Part shown: positions 58,905 through 64,000 of the stretch, piece by piece | Position numbering within the stretch: position 1 is the first letter of the stretch | How the letters are laid out: the number at the start of each line of letters is the position of its first letter | From: Petrosia ficiformis | Taxonomy: Eukaryota > Porifera > Demospongiae > Haplosclerida > Petrosiidae | DNA: 64,000 bases | Assembly: GCA_947044365.1 (NCBI GenBank) | Contig: OX345636.1 | Coordinates: forward strand, 18,268,548-18,332,547 | Direction of reading: 5' to 3' | The notes under the pieces: generated by a model | Told to the model about the DNA's origin: nothing | What the model saw: the letters and a program-made list of their open reading frames with translations, nothing else | Database searches by the model: none | Position numbers and translations under genes: made by a program

Positions 58905-59815
58905 TAGTATGCCATTACTACTGAATTGAGGTGTTGAAGAGTATGTTTATATTCTTGTGTGTTAACTTTTGGTGTTGGAATGTTGTCCAACACATTTTAA
59001 AACAGGATTACAAAGTATAATCACAGTTTACATGTCAGTACTTCTCCCACTATAAATTTACTTAAGAAATGGTAACAGTGAGCTATAGAACATGTGCAGA
59101 TCAGTCTATAGCACTTCACATCAGCAGTTAAGCATAACAAGCATTTCATGCATTTAACAAAGTAAATCATTAAATAGAGTAAATTAAAGAAGCAATCTAC
59201 ATTTACTGCATGTGATGCACCTACAGCCTGTCTTTCTTTCCTTTTTTTCTTTCTTTCTTTTCATCTCAAGTCATCATGTGTATATTGAAGCAACTCTGGA
59301 AGTACACTAAATTTGTATATGTTTGTAACAAGCAAACAATGCAAGAATTTTATGAGGGTGTTAAAATCCTTGAAGGGATAACAACGTAAATTTACTTTGT
59401 GGTGCCAAATTCTTCCAGGTGCCACATACTCTATGACACTAGCTTGCTCAGATTCACCATAATCGTCCACCACTGTTTGCTTATACTTATCAGAAAGCCA
59501 TTCACACACCAGAATATACTATACCACATGTAATTATAATAAACGGATTGGTTCTTTAAACATTTACTTGGATATGTATGAATTGTATGTTATTTTACAT
59601 ATCTACCACCTTAACTGCTGCATGATGAGAAAGTGCTGTGTGCATATTCTGTTATCAGATCTTAAATTTATAGTGGGAAAAGTACATGCTGATAAGTGAA
59701 CTGTGATTAATTTGGAATCTAGATTTTCAAACCTGTTAGACCACATTCCAATACCAAAAGTTAACTAACTCCTTAACACCTCAATTCAGCAATAATGTGG
59801 TATGAATGACATACT
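58905..59815. mobile_element. Foldback element downstream of the ROCO gene
   Basis: The segment 58905-59060 (TACTGAATTGAGGTGTTGAA, then TTAACTTTTGGTGTTGGAAT) is inverted at 59670-59815. A third arm-like fragment lies at about 60185-60310. The interior has a minus-strand 82-codon frame. Confidence 0.65.
59261..59509 (-). CDS. 82-codon ORF inside the foldback element
   Basis: Reads WLSDKYKQTVVDDYGESEQA, then SVIEYVAPGRIWHHKVNLRC and FSVLPELLQYTHDDLR. The composition is protein-like with few low-complexity runs. No domain recognised. A splice acceptor upstream is possible but unproven, so this may be one exon of a captured gene or chance. Confidence 0.3.
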   Translation of the reverse strand: MCEWLSDKYKQTVVDDYGESEQASVIEYVAPGRIWHHKVNLRCYPFKDFNTLIKFLHCLLVTNIYKFSVLPELLQYTHDDLR

Positions 59816-62179
59816 ATGCATATTAACATCAAATTGAGACAATCAACTGATTGGTTTGAATTAACCAAGTTGTTTTTGCAGTGATATAAAGCATCTGAGC
59901 TTTTGGGTTGAAATTTACTTTTTGAGGAAAACATCGCTATTGTTGTATTGAAGTTCATTAATAAAGAATACAAAAACATTTATGCTTTAATAATTCTATT
60001 TTATCGATCACCTCCCATCTTCCCAAGAGAAGCCACTCTTTATAAATGATTTGTTTTTAAAACCAGGTACAAAACCTTTATTTGGTTTCATCAATGTATA
60101 TTACGTGTCATATCTCCTTAACAGCTGACATGAAGTGCTTTAGTATGAGTCAAGCTGTTTGTGTAGTTAACTTTTATGTGAATTAATAGTGGGAGAAGTA
60201 CTGATATATAAACTATGATTCATTATGATAACAATTAAAACTCTAACACATACGTGCATGATCATGACACATGATCTTTGACACCTGAATTCAGCATATT
60301 TTGACCACTCAATTGACAGATCCAACTGATTGGTTGAAAATTAATAACTACATGTATATATACTGTTTTGACGACAGTACAATTGCAATTAATTATAATG
60401 AGTCATTATTTTCAAGCATAACATTTTTTTACTGCTATCAGTGATATCTGGAAATTATTGTATTAAATTTAAAGTTAAGAAAATTTTGTTGTACTGGGAC
60501 ATTACTAATAAAACTGGCAACTGCAGTAACACAACCTCAGTTGAATGACCTCTAAACTCTTAAAAATGTATTGTCACATACAATGTCAGTAAAAATACTA
60601 ATAATAATCTCTGATTATATAAACTGATAATTATATTGTATATATAACATGTACAGTATAACATCATAATAATTACATTACAACACTTAATTGAAAACGT
60701 ATTGAGGTTGTTATTCTATTCTATACTAGATATATTACTGCTAACTGACATGGATAGAGATTATTTATTTTACATTAATTTCATAACATGCATTTTATTT
60801 CATTCCTTCATGATCACTTATTTGTAAATAATTACATTAATTTTTATCAATCCTCTACTTTTTACCATCATAATTAATTTTATTATATAATTATACACAC
60901 ATCCAGTAGTTTAGTTATTTCTTATCATCTGATCTATTAAGTGAAATTTTTTGTTATGTAATAAACAATTATTTCAGAATTTACGCTTTTAACCTTAAAG
61001 TAATTTCCTGGAATGTCGTTTTTTAAAATTGAAAATCTATCATTGGATTGGTGATAATATTATACCCAGAAACTTTTAGAATCAATGATAATAATACTGT
61101 TAGCTAAGTAAAAGAAACCAATTTGGTAGATCTATTATATATTTATGCAGTACAGCCCCCCCCAGTCAGAATAGCTATAGTTTTTCAAAAGCTAATTTTG
61201 CCAACTCTTCCAAGATAATGACTACCAAGGCATAATGTTTTTAATGTCACTCATGCATGCACATATATAGTTAAAATTTGTATTACAATTTTGAACAGCA
61301 ATCAATATGATAGTGTAAACAGAAGTTCAATTCATAATAATTAGAAAGTAATCATAATTTTATTATTTACAGTCGTGTAAGTTATTGTTCTTAGTAGTAC
61401 TCTTACTCATCCTGAAGAAAATAAAATGACAATGAAACGTAACATTTGCGAAGAGAGTATCCACATCTATTCCTTTGTATCAGATACTTGTATACATGTA
61501 CTAGGGAATAAGGAACATGCCCACATTGTTAACCACATGTTTAGACTATACAAGTACACATGCAATACATTAAAGTGGGCATAGCAGCAAGCTTAAAAGA
61601 GAGAAATTTAACTTCAAAATTATTCGCGAATATTGAAATATTTGGATATTCGTTCATTATTCAGGTATTCGAATGTATTTTTTGGTATTTAATTATTCGT
61701 TTAACGTTTGCGCATGCACAGAAACAAAACACATGCAATTATTAAGGAAATTAAATGGCGCAGTGAAGTTTCTTGCTTTGTGTTACTAGTTTTCTAGGCT
61801 TGTAGATCAGAGAATGAGCAATAAAAACACAGTGGTTGCTTTTATAAACATCTACATGTATTGTAGCTACTTACAGCAAAATGGTGAGCTATTACTTATA
61901 TTTTACAAGAAACAATTCAAACAATTTACGATGAGTAAGCAAGTGAATATTCGGTTTATTGGTGAAGGAAACATTTTGGCAAATTGGCAAATTTGAAATA
62001 TAGTTAAATTTTACCTACTGCAAACCTATCACTACTGTTACATGATTCTGCTACAACACAAGGTAGAATTTCTCCAGTAACAGTATCCCTACGGTCTGGT
62101 ACTGATTTCTAACGCACTTCGGCTCCATTTTCAAAAGTAGTCGTGGTTTAGTAACATGTGCTTTAAACATCAAATTTAA
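59816..62179. other. Intergenic, no gene seen
   Basis: AT-rich DNA with scattered foldback fragments. Short frames at 61560-61745 and 61814-61996 show no recognisable domain. Confidence 0.4.
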
Positions 62180-62756
62180 CCAGCCCATAATGACGTTGAC
62201 CAGAAAGCATAACAGTAGGAGTGGCAGACGACCACACATTTAATTAAATTGGTCAAACTATCTGTCTGACTTGTCTGTTACTATTTTTAGAACCTACATG
62301 TATACGCCTTCGTTAAATATGGCGTCTACACCTCGACGATCTCCAAGGTTAGCTAATGGAGTTACCTACTATCATGAAAGTGAGAGCATGCTTTGGGGAA
62401 GCCGAGAAATAACTGTTTAGTCCTATTCAAGAGTGTTTGACATCATTGCCTTCTGTCATTGAAGTGATTGCAGTGAAGGCTTTGTCAATGGCTTAACTAG
62501 GAACATCTTCACAGTCTACACGAGCCAGAATATCGCTCAATTCTTTTCTCTGTTTTATAGGAAACTTGGTCAATGTAGTATATAGTAGGTGTTCATTTTC
62601 TAGAAGTCATATTTAATGAAGGCGCGGCGTATACACATAGGTTCTAAAAATAAACAGATGGTCAGACAGATAGTTTGACCAATTTAATTAAATGAGTGGT
62701 CGTCTGCCACTCCTACTCTTACGTTTTCTGGTCAACGTCATTATGGGGTCCTGATG
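62180..62756. mobile_element. MITE, second copy of the 8537-9153 family
   Basis: Ends CAGCCCATAATGACGTTGAC and GTCAACGTCATTATGGGG. The plus strand holds the decayed form of the short ORF (62319, ATGGCGTCTACACCTCGACG, then a deletion and a stop). Confidence 0.65.
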
Positions 62757-63124
62757 GTTTATAATAATCTAATAATTTGTAAAAAGCTTCCCTTCAAATG
62801 AATTGCTACTTAGCCATTTTGTATAGTTAAATACATTGAGAATATTGACTTTAGAAACTACTTGAACATATTCTCAAGTACATATATGTATAATAGTGCT
62901 TGAGGTTATGCTCATACATGTATACTTGAACTGCTTTGAGCAAAACCTGAAGCATCTTGAAACTTGAAAGTGCTTCAAGCATAAATTATAATTAAGCAAT
63001 GGTAAAAAAACAATTGTAGTCAATTACAGTAGTCCTCAATATAAAGTTCCCATCCCGTAAATGTATACGCTCGTTCTATGTTACCTACATGTACTGTAGT
63101 GTGCATGCGTTACACATACATTTA

Positions 63125-63470
63125 TGCAAGATGGCTGAATTCTGTGTGCAAACGCTTGCCTTGGGGCTTTCCTGCGACATACAAAGGATTTTTGTATCTA
63201 TGGCTACCCAAGAAGATCTACTATCGAACAAACCACATGTAAGTTAGTTAATGCAATGTCATTTACGAAAAAATGTGGGTGTTGCCCCCGAGACCAAACT
63301 TTCAGACACTCATCTTGCTGTTTTCCTGCACTTAGTGAAGAATGATTTTTATATCAATGGCTTTCTTCTTTCCAGTTAAGTAAGTTGGAATCTTCAAATG
63401 GTAAGTAGTCAAAATTTACTCGTGAAGGCCACACCCACAAACCAAAATATATTTGTGGGTTATGAATCAT
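63125..63470 (+). repeat. Exon-like dispersed repeat (family X), two half-units
   Basis: The first half has GGGGCTTTCCTGC, ATGGCTACCCAAGAAGATC and a strong donor-like ACATGTAAGTTAG. The second half has CTGTTTTCCTGCAC, ATGGCTTTCTTCTTTCC and AAGTAAGTTGGAATC. Confidence 0.55.
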
Positions 63471-63602
63471 TTTTACATGTATGTACAACTTGCATACTAC
63501 AATAACGTTATAGGAACTTTATATTGATCGTTACTGTAGATTATTGTTGCATTATGCTATCGTTCAGGCTTAATCACCTTCTGATAGTACTGCACAAGTA
63601 AT

Positions 63603-63940
63603 TTAATCAGAAAAATGCTTAAGAGTACCTTCAACCATATATGTGCTCTCCCCATGTTTGATTATTAACTGCACATTTTTGATATCAGGCTTTGTAGACA
63701 TCATGACAGAATAGAAGGCATTTGCAAGTGTACATGTATCTTCAGAATTATTTTGTACCACAAATGTGGTATGATAAATTGAGTCACTATAAAAGTTCTG
63801 GAACTGAGAATAAGAGATTAGGTTACTCACTGGAATAGGAATCAGTCCATCATTAATCTCTTCTATCTTGTCGTGAGGGTGAGAACCATCAACAGTGCAA
63901 CCTACAGATTGACATGTCCCAAGAATTTCCTTCACAGTAC
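63603..63940 (-). CDS. Ribosomal protein L12 (uL11)-like C-terminal exon with extension, partial gene
   Basis: After a minus-strand acceptor (TTCATTTTAG, ending at 63941) the exon encodes [19 protein letters not shown], then [13 protein letters not shown]. This is very close to the end of eukaryotic 60S protein L12 (family pattern GTxKEILGTAQSVGC and HPHDxIDDINxG). L12 proteins normally stop a few residues later. Here the frame stays open for about 75 more residues (after IPIP), with segments such as [20 protein letters not shown] and [16 protein letters not shown], to TAA at 63603. A GTGAGT follows the IPIP codons at 63828 and TTCTCAG follows 27 bases on, too close for a normal intron. The rest of the gene lies beyond 64000. 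It could be a true L12 variant, a chimera or a retained-intron artefact of a paralogue. Confidence 0.6.
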
Positions 63941-64000
63941 CTAAAATGAATAGTGTTAGTTTGATATTATCAGGACAGATAGAACATATGTTTTAGCTAT

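Noticed and set aside
63828..63854. 27-base intron within the L12-like exon
   Set aside because: Far shorter than any other intron in the window (shortest supported is 54 bases), so not modelled, though the GTGAGT and CTCAG words are noted.
1..64000. CRISPR array, operon or bacterial gene cluster
   Set aside because: No direct-repeat/spacer array was seen; genes have introns, long spacers and eukaryotic domains.

Overview
This is a eukaryotic, AT-rich, intron- and transposon-rich window. The gene set points to a demosponge, with Amphimedon queenslandica the best guess. The reasons are AIG1/GIMAP-like GTPases, EXTL2-like GT64 glycosyltransferases, an ankyrin-Roc-COR-Death ROCO protein, short GT-AG introns and frequent ACATGTA-type words. 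The species call is inference; no marker sequence was compared.

Layout. 1-1679: no gene seen. 1680-3353: two adjacent single-exon AIG1-like GTPase genes (+), both ending in a CaaX-type tetrapeptide. 3354-7249: MITEs, a 33-bp tandem repeat, a decayed LINE reverse transcriptase and a broken SWIM/YqaJ-nuclease gene (-). 7925-17203: a four-exon GT64 glycosyltransferase gene (copy A, +) that single-exon scanning splits into unrelated-looking pieces. 18.2-25.3 kb: repeats, a multi-exon minus-strand gene (21.3-22.2 kb) of uncertain family, a hAT transposase remnant and a RecQ-helicase fragment between inverted repeats. 25563-39661: the second GT64 gene (copy B, +). It has the same intron phases as copy A, and its introns and 3' flank are homologous, so the duplication is segmental. 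Its long intron 2 holds a ruined Gypsy pol. 40.6-42.3 kb: a hAT-type non-autonomous element with an 8-bp TSD and a MULE-type element with a 9-bp TSD, both containing coding-like sequence. 43851-47181: a defective Gypsy LTR element (-). 47.2-52.9 kb: repeats, including a short telomere-like tract. 52989-54579: a DNA transposon with about 300-bp TIRs and a 6-bp TSD. 54714-58789: the four-exon ankyrin-Roc-COR-Death gene (+). 58.9-63.5 kb: foldback and dispersed repeats. 63603-63940: a minus-strand exon matching the C-terminus of ribosomal protein L12 but continuing into a 75-residue extension.

The genes do not form one pathway. The AIG1 GTPases and the ROCO-Death protein are both of types linked to innate immunity or cell-death signalling. 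The two GT64 enzymes probably act in the Golgi or ER on glycosaminoglycan-type chains. Most other DNA is mobile. Several elements carry short coding exons or splice-site-like boundaries, which is the most unusual theme here.

All exon boundaries were read by eye from splice consensus, reading-frame phase and comparison of paralogous copies. No alignment or database search was run.
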